A DNA stretch of 64,000 bases from Candidatus Aalborgicola danicus. GTDB taxonomy: Bacteria; Pseudomonadota; Gammaproteobacteria; Burkholderiales; Burkholderiaceae_C. The stretch's first letter is position 1, and every line of letters begins with the position of its first letter. Positions 40,728 through 49,495 of the stretch are shown here, piece after piece. The position numbers and the translations under genes were made by a program. The notes under the pieces were generated by a model, which ran no database searches, was not told the origin of the DNA, and saw only the letters and a program-made list of their open reading frames with translations. The stretch lies in contig JADJBC010000007.1 of NCBI GenBank assembly GCA_016703945.1, positions 233,726 through 297,725 of the forward strand. The letters are read 5' to 3'.

Positions 40728-43181
40728 ATGACCGTGAACCGCCTCATCCGATCCGAACTTCGCTTATCCATTGACGGCGCAAGCCTGGGCTTTACCGATA
40801 CGTCGGAGCTGGCGCAAGAAAGCTTGCCCTGGGTCGGCCAGGAGCGTGCCCAACAGGCCGCTCACTTTGGTTTGGGCATGGAACAGCCCGACTACAACCT
40901 GTTTGTGCTGGGTGAAGTGGGCAGCGGGCGCTCGTCGCTGCTGATGCAAAGCATGGTATCGGTAGCGGCTGATCGGGCGGTACCACCCGACCTGTGTTAC
41001 CTGCACAATTTTGATGCCCCCGAGAGGCCACGCGCCTTGCGCATGCCCGCAGGCCAAGGCCGCCAATTGCGCCAGTTAATGCTGACCCTGGCCCACACGC
41101 TGCAAATCGAGATTCCGCTGCGTCTGAACAGCGAAGATTTCAAAGCCGAGAGTGAACGCATTCGCGACGCCTACAAAGTCGAGGAATCCAAGGCTTACGC
41201 CGAGCTGGACCGTTTTGCCGAAGACCGCCACTTCACGCTGTTCCGTGAGTCTGGCCATCTGGTCTTCACGCTGATTGGCGATGCAGGACACGCCCTGACC
41301 GAGGGCGAGGCACGGGCCCTGCCCAAGGAGCGGCGCACCGAGATCGACCAGGCGGAGCAGGAACTGCGTACCGAAATTGCACACTTTCTGGAGAAGACTC
41401 GGCCGCTGGAGCGTGTCATGAACGAAGCCCTGGCCGCGCTGCGACGCCAAAGCGTGAAGCCCTTTTTGGACCATGAGCTGCAGGCCATACGGGTCAGCCT
41501 GAAAAAGCAGATCAAGGACTCGGTCAAACTCGGCGCCTACCTGGACCAGGTGGCGCATGACGTGTTGGAACACCTGGAACTGTTTTCTCCTGCGAATGAG
41601 GACGAAGACGAACTGGAACGTCGCGAAGCCCTGGTGCAATTGCTGGCGTGTTACGCCGTCAATGTGGTGGTGGACAACGCCGGGCGCACCGGCGCGCCCG
41701 TCATCGTGGAGCAGAACCCGGTTTTTCGCGCCCTGTTTGGCAGCATTGAATACCAGGCAGAGGAAGACGTGTTGATGACCGACTTCTCGCGAATTCGCGC
41801 AGGCAGCCTGCTCAAGGCCCATGGTGGCTTTCTGATGCTGCACCTGCGCGACCTGCTGGCCGACGAACTGGTGTGGGAAAAACTGCGCCGTTACCTGCGC
41901 AGCGGACGCGTCCAGATCGAAGAACCCGGCACCGGCATGATGCCCATGGCCGCCATGTCGCTGGAGCCCGAAGCGGTGGATGCCGACGTCAAAATCGTCT
42001 TGATTGGCTCGGTCGAGCTTTATTACGCGCTGCAGGAAGGTGACCCCGAATTCGCCCGCCGCTTTCGCGTCAAGGTCGACTTTGCCGAGAGTTTTCTGGC
42101 CAACGACGACACCCGCAACGGCACCGCCATCTTTGTCGGCAACACCTGCCGCAAGCTGGGTCTGCCGCATTTCTCCAGCGCTGCCGTGGCGCGTTTGCTG
42201 GAAGACACCCACCGCGAAGTCGACGACCAGACCCGCCAAAGCGCCATCTTCGCCCGCACCGAAACCCTGGTGGCGGAAAGCGCCTCGATTCGCCGCGCAC
42301 GTGCGGGCAATGCCGTGGGGATTGCCGGGATGCTGGTCGAGGCCGCCGACGTAAACCAGGCTCTGGCGGCACGCCGCCTGCGCCACGACTACCCGGAGCA
42401 GCGCCTGCGCGATTCCATTGCCGAGGGCGACCACCTGATCTCGGTTCAGGGCGCCCGCGTCGGCCAGATCAATGGCCTGACGCAAATCGACCTCGGCGAC
42501 TGGCGCTTCGGGCTGCCGGTACGCGTGACGGCACGCACCCACGCGGGCACCAGTGGCCTGCTCAATATCGAACGCGAAGTGGACATGTCGGGACCGATCC
42601 ATGACAAAGGTGTGCTGATACTGCACAGCTACCTCAGCGCCCTGTTCGCCCACATTGCGCCCTTGGCGTTGAACGCCTCCGTCGTGTTTGAACAGGAGTA
42701 CCAGGGGGTGGAAGGTGACTCGGCTTCATGCGCCGAGCTCTACGCCCTGTTGTCGTCCCTGTCGGACCTGCCACTGCATCAAGGCATTGCCGTAACCGGC
42801 GCAGTGAATCAACACGGAGACGTGCTTCCCGTGGGCGGCATCAATGAAAAAATTGAGGGCTGGTTCCGGGTCTGCGAAGCCCAGGGCCTGACCGGTGAGC
42901 AAGGCGTTTTGATTCCTGAACGCAACCGGCGCCACCTGATGCTGGACACGCCTGTTCTGGAGGCCGTGGAGCGCGGACTGTTCCACATTTACACCGCCGA
43001 GCATGTGAGCGACGGCCTGACCCTGATGACCGGTCAGCCCAGCGGCCTGCCCTGCGACACGCGGCAAAGTTCCTACCCACAGGACAGCGTGTTGGCAAGG
43101 GCGGAGCTGAACCTGCTGGCGTATCGGCGCGCCTGCCGTCTAGCCATGCAGGGAAAGCCGCCACGGCGCTTGCGGTATTGA
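40728..43181 (+). CDS. Lon-like ATP-dependent protease (AAA_32/LonB-type)
   Basis: 817 aa. The N-terminal region begins with an unusual P-loop (VLGEVGSGRSSLLMQSM), followed by a long coiled-coil insertion (residues about 150-290). An AAA core in the middle and the C-terminal Lon protease domain complete it. The catalytic dyad is visible: Ser in VEGDSASCAELYALLSSL and Lys in PVGGINEKIEGWFR. Unlike Lon proper, it lacks the N-terminal substrate-binding domain. A cytoplasmic quality-control protease of unknown substrates is likely. Confidence 0.85.
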   Translation: MTVNRLIRSELRLSIDGASLGFTDTSELAQESLPWVGQERAQQAAHFGLGMEQPDYNLFVLGEVGSGRSSLLMQSMVSVAADRAVPPDLCYLHNFDAPERPRALRMPAGQGRQLRQLMLTLAHTLQIEIPLRLNSEDFKAESERIRDAYKVEESKAYAELDRFAEDRHFTLFRESGHLVFTLIGDAGHALTEGEARALPKERRTEIDQAEQELRTEIAHFLEKTRPLERVMNEALAALRRQSVKPFLDHELQAIRVSLKKQIKDSVKLGAYLDQVAHDVLEHLELFSPANEDEDELERREALVQLLACYAVNVVVDNAGRTGAPVIVEQNPVFRALFGSIEYQAEEDVLMTDFSRIRAGSLLKAHGGFLMLHLRDLLADELVWEKLRRYLRSGRVQIEEPGTGMMPMAAMSLEPEAVDADVKIVLIGSVELYYALQEGDPEFARRFRVKVDFAESFLANDDTRNGTAIFVGNTCRKLGLPHFSSAAVARLLEDTHREVDDQTRQSAIFARTETLVAESASIRRARAGNAVGIAGMLVEAADVNQALAARRLRHDYPEQRLRDSIAEGDHLISVQGARVGQINGLTQIDLGDWRFGLPVRVTARTHAGTSGLLNIEREVDMSGPIHDKGVLILHSYLSALFAHIAPLALNASVVFEQEYQGVEGDSASCAELYALLSSLSDLPLHQGIAVTGAVNQHGDVLPVGGINEKIEGWFRVCEAQGLTGEQGVLIPERNRRHLMLDTPVLEAVERGLFHIYTAEHVSDGLTLMTGQPSGLPCDTRQSSYPQDSVLARAELNLLAYRRACRLAMQGKPPRRLRY

Positions 43182-43239
43182 CGGACTTACCAGCGCCGGT
43201 CAGTCGACACCAGGCTGCAGTGGTCGCCAGCCGGGCCAT

Positions 43240-43959
43240 TCACTTTGGGCCCCACGCCTGCGCCGCCAGCGGCAATTCATTGAGCTCCACACGCGCTTCT
43301 CGCCAATTCGGATAGTGCTGGGCCAGCAGCGACATAAAGTGCTCACTGTGCGTTGGCTCAATCAGGTGCACCATCTCGTGCACCACCACGTACTCCAACA
43401 AATCCTTAGGTTTCTTCGCTAACTCGGTATTGAGGCGAATGTTTCCGGCGCGGTGGTTGCAGCCACCCCATTTGGTTTTCATGCGTTGCAGAAAATAGCC
43501 GGAAACCGTTACGCCCAGTTTTGCCTCCCATTTTTCAATGAGACATGGCACGGTCTGATGCAGCAGGGATCGGTGCCATTCGTCCATCAAAGCTTCACGC
43601 TTTGCCAACGTGCTGCCAGGCCGTACAGATAGAGTGATGCGGCGATGATCCCGTTTCACAGCAGGCTTGGCATCCACCTCGACGACCGACAACAGATAAC
43701 GCCGTCCCCAAAGCATGTGGGTCTCCCGCTCCACGAACTGGCGCGGTGTTTCCCGCGCCTGGGCCAGCAGCTTGGTTTGCTGGTCCCGAATCCATCCGAG
43801 CTTGGAGATAGCATAGGCGCGGGCCACTTCCAAGCGTGTGGCGGTGGGCGCCACCAACGTGACGTGACCCAGCGGTGGGTGCACGGAAAGGTGCACATTC
43901 TTGACCGCCTTGCGTGTGACGGCGATGCTGACATCACCGATCTGAATCGTTTCGGTCAT
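43240..43959 (-). CDS. YgjP/DUF45-type zinc metalloprotease
   Basis: 239 aa. M48-like fold with zinc motif VVVHEMVHLIEPTHSEHF (HExxH with a third ligand in the second His-containing stretch) and upstream KTKWGGCNHRAGNIRLNTEL, the classic YgjP-type sequence. The start codon overlaps the hsdR stop (ATGA), so it is translated as the last gene of the type I restriction locus. YgjP-like genes are frequent beside type I systems. The function there is not established. Confidence 0.85.
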   Translation of the reverse strand: MTETIQIGDVSIAVTRKAVKNVHLSVHPPLGHVTLVAPTATRLEVARAYAISKLGWIRDQQTKLLAQARETPRQFVERETHMLWGRRYLLSVVEVDAKPAVKRDHRRITLSVRPGSTLAKREALMDEWHRSLLHQTVPCLIEKWEAKLGVTVSGYFLQRMKTKWGGCNHRAGNIRLNTELAKKPKDLLEYVVVHEMVHLIEPTHSEHFMSLLAQHYPNWREARVELNELPLAAQAWGPK

Positions 43960-46900
43960 CAGTAGCCCGGCTGGTTCTTGACGAGTTCAAACGAGGCCAG
44001 CGTCGCGGCGCGGTTCTTCTTCAAGAGCGGGAACAAAAAGTTTTGCACCACCCGCTCCTTGGTTTCGTCGCCCTTCCAGTCGGCAGGTGCTTGCGTTCGC
44101 ATGGCATGGTCAATTTCCAGTGCCAGCAATACGCGCTCATTGCCATATCCAACTTGACCTTCCTGGAGCAGATCTTCGGGTGTTGAATCTCCAAATATCA
44201 CAGGCAGATTGTTGTAAATCACCGTCGCCTCGCGCTTGCCATGCAACTCCGCCGGAACACCATCTTCAGGCTGCTTGGCTGCTAGCCGTTTCACCAGGTC
44301 CTCGGCCTTGCGCAAGAATTCCTCATAGGCCGCAGTGTCCGTGCGACTCTGCGCGATCAGGTCATCCAGCAGCTTCGACATTTTGGCGTAGAACCTCGGG
44401 TCGGTCAGTTGATCCCGGATGATGGTCTTGCGCACGTTGTTGATGATGCCCTCGGCAACAGCGTTCTTGGACAGCTTGCCCTTCTCGTTGAGCTTTTTGG
44501 CAATCGCATCGTGAATACCGGTCTTGATGATCAGCTCGGTCAGCGACATCTCGCCCAACGCACCCAACTCCGTCGCCGCGTCGGCCTGGATGTAGGTGTT
44601 GATGAGGTGGCGCATGTCCGCCTCAAAGGGCTTGATGTCCAGCTCTTCGCCCGAGTGCTTCTTGATGGCAGAGCGAATCTCGGCGTAGAACTCCACTTCC
44701 TTCTGGATCGCCACAGCCTCGGCGTCGCTATAGCCCGCCTTAGCCAAGTCTTGTGCAATGTCCGAATAGGTGCGCGCAAAGATCGCCACCGCCTTGTAAA
44801 ACGACACCCGCAGTGCCTCGGACTCCGTTAAAGCGTTCGGGTTGGCAGCATCGCCGCAAAAGTAATGCAGGTATTGCTCCACCTCACGCGGCTGCGGCAC
44901 GGGTTCACACAGATAGCCGATGGCCTGGCGCGCGCCGTCCAATTGCTTCTTGCCCTCGGTGAGCCAGTCTTTCAATTGCACATTGTTGTCGCCGCCATTG
45001 CCCGCATCAATGTCCAGCTCGTCGGAGCTATACACCGCAATAGCCTGCTGCACGTCGCCAAACAGCTCCTTGTAGTCAACGATGTGCCCGTAGTCCTTGT
45101 CGTCACCGTCCAGCCGGTTGGTGCGGCAAATGGCCTGAAACAGGTTGTGGTCGCGTAGCTCGTTGTCTAGGTAGATGTAGGTGCAGCTCGGCGCATCAAA
45201 GCCGGTCAGCAGCTTGCTCACCACAATCAGCAGTTTCAGATTGGCCGGTTCTTCAATGAAGCGGCGCTTCATCTCGGTCTCGTACTTCTCGGTGGTGGTA
45301 AAACCCTTTAGAACATGCTGCGTGTATGTGTCGAACTTGTAGCGCTCGTCACTGTTCGCTGGTTCCAGCACAATCGCGCCGGGGCTGGGCTCAAACGAGG
45401 TGATGATTCCGCAATACTGCCCAAACGTCTTTGCCTGAAACAACCGGAAGTAATGGCAGGCGTCATAAATGCTGGCCGCCACCAAAATCGCCGTGCCCCG
45501 GTTGTTGTTCAGCCGTGGCAGCACGCCAAAGTCGTGGATGATACTGGCCGCAATGCGGGCCTTGCGCTCCTCCGAGCTCATCAGCTCTTCCATCGTGGCC
45601 CAGCGCTTGCGCACCAGGGCCTTCTGGAAGTTGTTCAGGTTCTTGGTGCGGGTTTCAAACCACTGATCCACGGCGGTTTGGGAAGTCAGCCGCTGCGGCA
45701 CGTCACGCGCCTCGTATTTCAGGTCCAGCACCACCTTGTCAGCCACCGCTTGGTGAAACTTATAGGTATGGATGTAGGTGCCAAACACATCGCGCGTCAT
45801 CTTTTTGTCTTTGCGCAGCAGCGGCGTGCCGGTAAAGCCGATGAAGATGGCCCCCTCCAGCCAGCGCTTCATTTGCTTGTTCATGTCGCCGCCCTGGCTG
45901 CGGTGGCATTCGTCCACAAACACGTACATGCGGCCATGCACCTTGGGCGGCGAGCCGTTCAAATCTGAAGGGTCAATCTTGTGCAGCAGCGCGCACATCA
46001 ATCGCGTGGTGGTGGAGCCCAGCTTTTCCACAAACTCTGCCCGCGAGGTAATGCGTGGAGAAGGCGAATTCGCACCAATCACCCCCGCGTTGCGCATCAC
46101 GCCCGTAATTTGCTTGTCCAGCTCGTCGCGGTCGGTCACCACCAAGATGCGGGCCTCGGGGTCGTGCTCCAGCAGCCACTTGGCAATCAGCACCATCAAT
46201 ATGCTCTTGCCGCTGCCCTGGGTATGCCAGATCACGCCGCCCTCGCGCTTGGCAATGCGTTCCTGCGCCGCCTTCACGCCCGCGTATTGGTGCGGGCGCG
46301 GCACCTTCTTTTGGCCACCGTCAAAGATGATGAAGTTGCGCACCATATCCAGCAGTCGGGTCTTGTCGCAGAGCAGCGCCAGCGGCCGGTCCAGCAGGGC
46401 CCCGGTGGCGGGTGTTGTGCCCGCAGCAAGCGGCGCTTCATCCTTCCACTCTACAAAAAACTGCTCCGGCGTGCCGGTGGTGCCCATGCGCAAGCCTTGC
46501 GAGTCGTTACCCGCCAGCACCATTTGCACGGTGCTGAAAAACCCCTTATTGAAAATCTCTTCCTGGTTGGTGATGAGCTGGCGCACGCCATCGGCCAGCT
46601 CCACTGAACTGCGCTTGAGCTCTATCACCACCATGGCGATGCCGTTGATGTAGAGCACGATGTCAGGCCGCCGCTCGTAACCGCCTTTCAGTGTGACCTC
46701 TTCGGCCAGGGCAAAGTCGTTCTTCTCAGGGTTCACCCAGTCGATCAAATCAACGGTTTTGTGCACATCGCCCGCCGCAATCTGAACCTGCACGCCATAG
46801 CGCAGGCATTGGTAGGTGCGCAGGTTGGCCTGGTACAGCGTGATGCCGGTGGTGTCGGCGGCGGCCTCCAGCTTTTGCAGGGCGGCGGAAATGTGGGCGG

Positions 46901-47087
46901 GAGAGTAGCCACGGGCGGCAAGGTTGTCGCGCAGCAGCGCGGCCTCGATCGAACGGTTGTTGTCGCGCTTGTTCCATTCGCCCAGGTAGCGGTAACCCAT
47001 GCCATCGGGCCGTGCTTTGTCGGTGAACAGGTCGATGACGCGGTTTTGCGTCTTGCGTTCGGAGCGGGGGATTTCAGCCATGGTCAT
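43959..47087 (-). CDS. hsdR: Type I restriction endonuclease, R subunit
   Basis: DNA translocase and nuclease of a type I R-M complex. 1042 aa. The N-terminal nuclease core is RPDIVLYINGIAMVVIELKR (PD-(D/E)xK). The SF2 helicase shows GGVIWHTQGSGKSILMVLIAKWLLEHDP (motif I), DECHRSQGGDMNK (motif II, DECH) and GFTGTPLL (motif III), with a C-terminal helical domain. Start ATG 47087 overlaps the stop of the preceding DUF262 gene (ATGA). All motifs are intact, so restriction could be active if the M and S subunits work. Confidence 0.95.
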   Translation of the reverse strand: MTMAEIPRSERKTQNRVIDLFTDKARPDGMGYRYLGEWNKRDNNRSIEAALLRDNLAARGYSPAHISAALQKLEAAADTTGITLYQANLRTYQCLRYGVQVQIAAGDVHKTVDLIDWVNPEKNDFALAEEVTLKGGYERRPDIVLYINGIAMVVIELKRSSVELADGVRQLITNQEEIFNKGFFSTVQMVLAGNDSQGLRMGTTGTPEQFFVEWKDEAPLAAGTTPATGALLDRPLALLCDKTRLLDMVRNFIIFDGGQKKVPRPHQYAGVKAAQERIAKREGGVIWHTQGSGKSILMVLIAKWLLEHDPEARILVVTDRDELDKQITGVMRNAGVIGANSPSPRITSRAEFVEKLGSTTTRLMCALLHKIDPSDLNGSPPKVHGRMYVFVDECHRSQGGDMNKQMKRWLEGAIFIGFTGTPLLRKDKKMTRDVFGTYIHTYKFHQAVADKVVLDLKYEARDVPQRLTSQTAVDQWFETRTKNLNNFQKALVRKRWATMEELMSSEERKARIAASIIHDFGVLPRLNNNRGTAILVAASIYDACHYFRLFQAKTFGQYCGIITSFEPSPGAIVLEPANSDERYKFDTYTQHVLKGFTTTEKYETEMKRRFIEEPANLKLLIVVSKLLTGFDAPSCTYIYLDNELRDHNLFQAICRTNRLDGDDKDYGHIVDYKELFGDVQQAIAVYSSDELDIDAGNGGDNNVQLKDWLTEGKKQLDGARQAIGYLCEPVPQPREVEQYLHYFCGDAANPNALTESEALRVSFYKAVAIFARTYSDIAQDLAKAGYSDAEAVAIQKEVEFYAEIRSAIKKHSGEELDIKPFEADMRHLINTYIQADAATELGALGEMSLTELIIKTGIHDAIAKKLNEKGKLSKNAVAEGIINNVRKTIIRDQLTDPRFYAKMSKLLDDLIAQSRTDTAAYEEFLRKAEDLVKRLAAKQPEDGVPAELHGKREATVIYNNLPVIFGDSTPEDLLQEGQVGYGNERVLLALEIDHAMRTQAPADWKGDETKERVVQNFLFPLLKKNRAATLASFELVKNQPGY

Positions 47088-49495
47088 GATTGTTGTTTCG
47101 ATAGACCAGCCAATGTGGTGCCCAATCGTTGCAAGACATCGAGCGTATCCCCGCGTTTTACTTGGCGTGTCAATTGACCATTGGATTCGCTGAACATCAA
47201 TACATCGCTTCTAAGTACCGCTTCCACCTTTTGTGCTTCAACCAATGGGCTCATCTTGGCGCTGATTCGAAAGCCCTGGTTATCGGATTCGATCGCAAAA
47301 CTGGGGTGAGCAATTGCGCTCACAAAAGTGAACAGCAATTGGGGCTCAAATGCAGAATCTGAAACGTAGCGGTAGTCAACCAGTTTTAGCGGTGCGAGCC
47401 GGTCACCCAGATCAGTGTTCTTCCAGTCTTGATACAGCGCGTAGCTGAACAACTCGGCATGGGCCCCACTCATTCGCCGCCTTTTCAGAAGGTAAACCTT
47501 GTTTTCATTGATCCTGCGAACTTCGCGCTCAACGCAGTAGTCAATCAGTTGCGGGCGCTTCACAAACTCTTCACGCCATGGCTCTAACCCAGTTGTCGTC
47601 GCCATGATGCGGCTTAACTGTGGTCCCATTGGCTCTGCGGATGTAAGACGATCCCAAAGCGATTTCACATGGGCTCGGCGCGCCTCTGCGTCGGCTTTGC
47701 CGCCCCTCAAAAGTCGCCTCCAACTGTCAGCATTGTCAGAGGCGTTTGTTCCAAACGACTGGTTACTTCCCATTGGCAACAAGTAGTTCCCAATGGTTAA
47801 CAAGGCCCGTTGCCAAAGGTACGAACTTGCCGCTGCATCACTCGGTTCCGTCAGCCCATCTTTGTCAAACGTCTGTGCTGCCTTGTTGAAGTAGTCGTCA
47901 AAGACCGATTGCCGCTCCTTGTGATCAATCGACGACCATGCATCCGCCGAGACTTTCCGCAAACCGGCGAAGTCCATTAAAAAACCTATCTGGCCCTGGA
48001 AGTAGCCATGCCCCTCGGCCTGCTCAATTCGGTCGCACCAACCCGAGTCGGAAAGCATCAACTTCGCCTTGAGCACTTCCTCTTGCACTTGCTGTGGGCT
48101 GAAACCCAAGGACACTGACTCTAAGGTGGCCAAATAACGAAGAATGCGCCGACTTTCTGGAAGAAGTTGCTGCAAACCAGCCATACACCGCTGAAAATCC
48201 TCTGTATGGTCGTAATTGGTGTTTTTCGCCAGATTCGTCACAACACGCATCCAAGCATGCAGTTCGTCCGACTGAACCTCAGTCTGCCACCGTGTTAGGT
48301 AACTGACAAAGGCCGTGAACTGGAGCACCTCGGCATATTTCAAAGCCCCGGGCGTTTTAATCAGCTTCTGAAACACTGCCTCTTCATCAAAGAAGCTGGT
48401 GCTCGCAAGTTGCCGGGTCATTTTCCCCCCGCCCACACTCCATGCCTCTAGCAGTGCCATCAAATGGTTGGCAAACTTACGAGTAAGCCAGCCCCGGTCA
48501 CTAAAAGCGGAGTAGGTTACAGCAGTCTGCTTGTTTTGAAGCAGCAATGTATCGCTAACGAACTTCTTACTGGATGGGTCCAAGCTGATCTGGGCCACCG
48601 TCCAGAACAAGTTCATTGCCTCAGTATCAAAGACCTTGTTTTCGTTTGAACGGTAGCTCCAGAAGAAGTCCGTCCACCGCGTGTCCATTCGGTGTGCAAA
48701 GTAGTCGCGCACGCTCCAGCTCTTGTCCCCAATCGGACGCATTTCCGTCGGGAACAGTGTTTTTAGGTTCTCTTCAAAACGAGCCTTAAAGGTTTCAAAC
48801 GGGGTCAACGGCTTACCCCGTGCATTCATCTTGATGTAGAGGTCATCAGATAGTCCGAATTTTTCCAACTGCAGCAACTGGAACGTGATTGCGGGTTGTG
48901 TGGCGTCCAAAAGTCGGGCATACAGGCCATGGCTTGAATTGAAACGTGCATGGATGGCGTCCAACATAGTCAACGTCGACTGAATCGTTGGGTCGAGTCT
49001 CCAACTCAAGAAAAACCAAGGCTGATCCTCCATCAGATTTCTTATCGAAAGGTATTCACCCGTTGCGTACTCCGGTACAAAACGTACTAACTCGTCAAAA
49101 AACTCGGAACTACTTGGACGCACTTTGTAGCTGAAACGCGAGTGCTTGCCATCCCATAGTCGTGCTTGAAAGTCTGGCAACTGCTGATCACGCCATGCCA
49201 AATACCAATGCAGCAAGAGAAGCGTTGTCAGGCGCTGTTGCCCGTCCAATGGGAGAAAGTAGGCCCCATCGGCTTCGCCTTCCATGCTGCCGTAGATAAA
49301 GTCCAAATTCATGGGTGTGGCGCGTTGAACGATATCAACAGCCAGCGCGGTGTGCAACGCATTCAAAAACCCATCGCGTACTTCAAACTCGGTTTCCCGC
49401 CCTTGGGCATAGTCGCGCTGAATTTGTGGTACCTCAATCCTGCGGCAGCGTTCCAGCAGGCCGATGAACGTAGTAGCTGAGTTCAAATCACTCAT
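47084..49495 (-). CDS. DUF262-family protein without HNH domain
   Basis: About 803 aa. The N-terminal DUF262 (ParB-like) region is recognisable by VPQIQRDYAQGRE and the nucleotide-binding motif PLDGQQRLTTLLLLHW, then YIKMNARGKPLTPFETFKARFE. The long remainder is helical and unassigned, with no DUF1524 HNH motif. ATG 49495 follows a GGGAGGG Shine-Dalgarno sequence and overlaps the preceding stop by eight bases. DUF262 NTPases such as SspE and GmrSD drive modification-sensitive DNA cutting. As one of a tandem pair with a nuclease-bearing partner, this may be the sensor or regulatory half. Confidence 0.8.
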   Translation of the reverse strand: MSDLNSATTFIGLLERCRRIEVPQIQRDYAQGRETEFEVRDGFLNALHTALAVDIVQRATPMNLDFIYGSMEGEADGAYFLPLDGQQRLTTLLLLHWYLAWRDQQLPDFQARLWDGKHSRFSYKVRPSSSEFFDELVRFVPEYATGEYLSIRNLMEDQPWFFLSWRLDPTIQSTLTMLDAIHARFNSSHGLYARLLDATQPAITFQLLQLEKFGLSDDLYIKMNARGKPLTPFETFKARFEENLKTLFPTEMRPIGDKSWSVRDYFAHRMDTRWTDFFWSYRSNENKVFDTEAMNLFWTVAQISLDPSSKKFVSDTLLLQNKQTAVTYSAFSDRGWLTRKFANHLMALLEAWSVGGGKMTRQLASTSFFDEEAVFQKLIKTPGALKYAEVLQFTAFVSYLTRWQTEVQSDELHAWMRVVTNLAKNTNYDHTEDFQRCMAGLQQLLPESRRILRYLATLESVSLGFSPQQVQEEVLKAKLMLSDSGWCDRIEQAEGHGYFQGQIGFLMDFAGLRKVSADAWSSIDHKERQSVFDDYFNKAAQTFDKDGLTEPSDAAASSYLWQRALLTIGNYLLPMGSNQSFGTNASDNADSWRRLLRGGKADAEARRAHVKSLWDRLTSAEPMGPQLSRIMATTTGLEPWREEFVKRPQLIDYCVEREVRRINENKVYLLKRRRMSGAHAELFSYALYQDWKNTDLGDRLAPLKLVDYRYVSDSAFEPQLLFTFVSAIAHPSFAIESDNQGFRISAKMSPLVEAQKVEAVLRSDVLMFSESNGQLTRQVKRGDTLDVLQRLGTTLAGLSKQQS

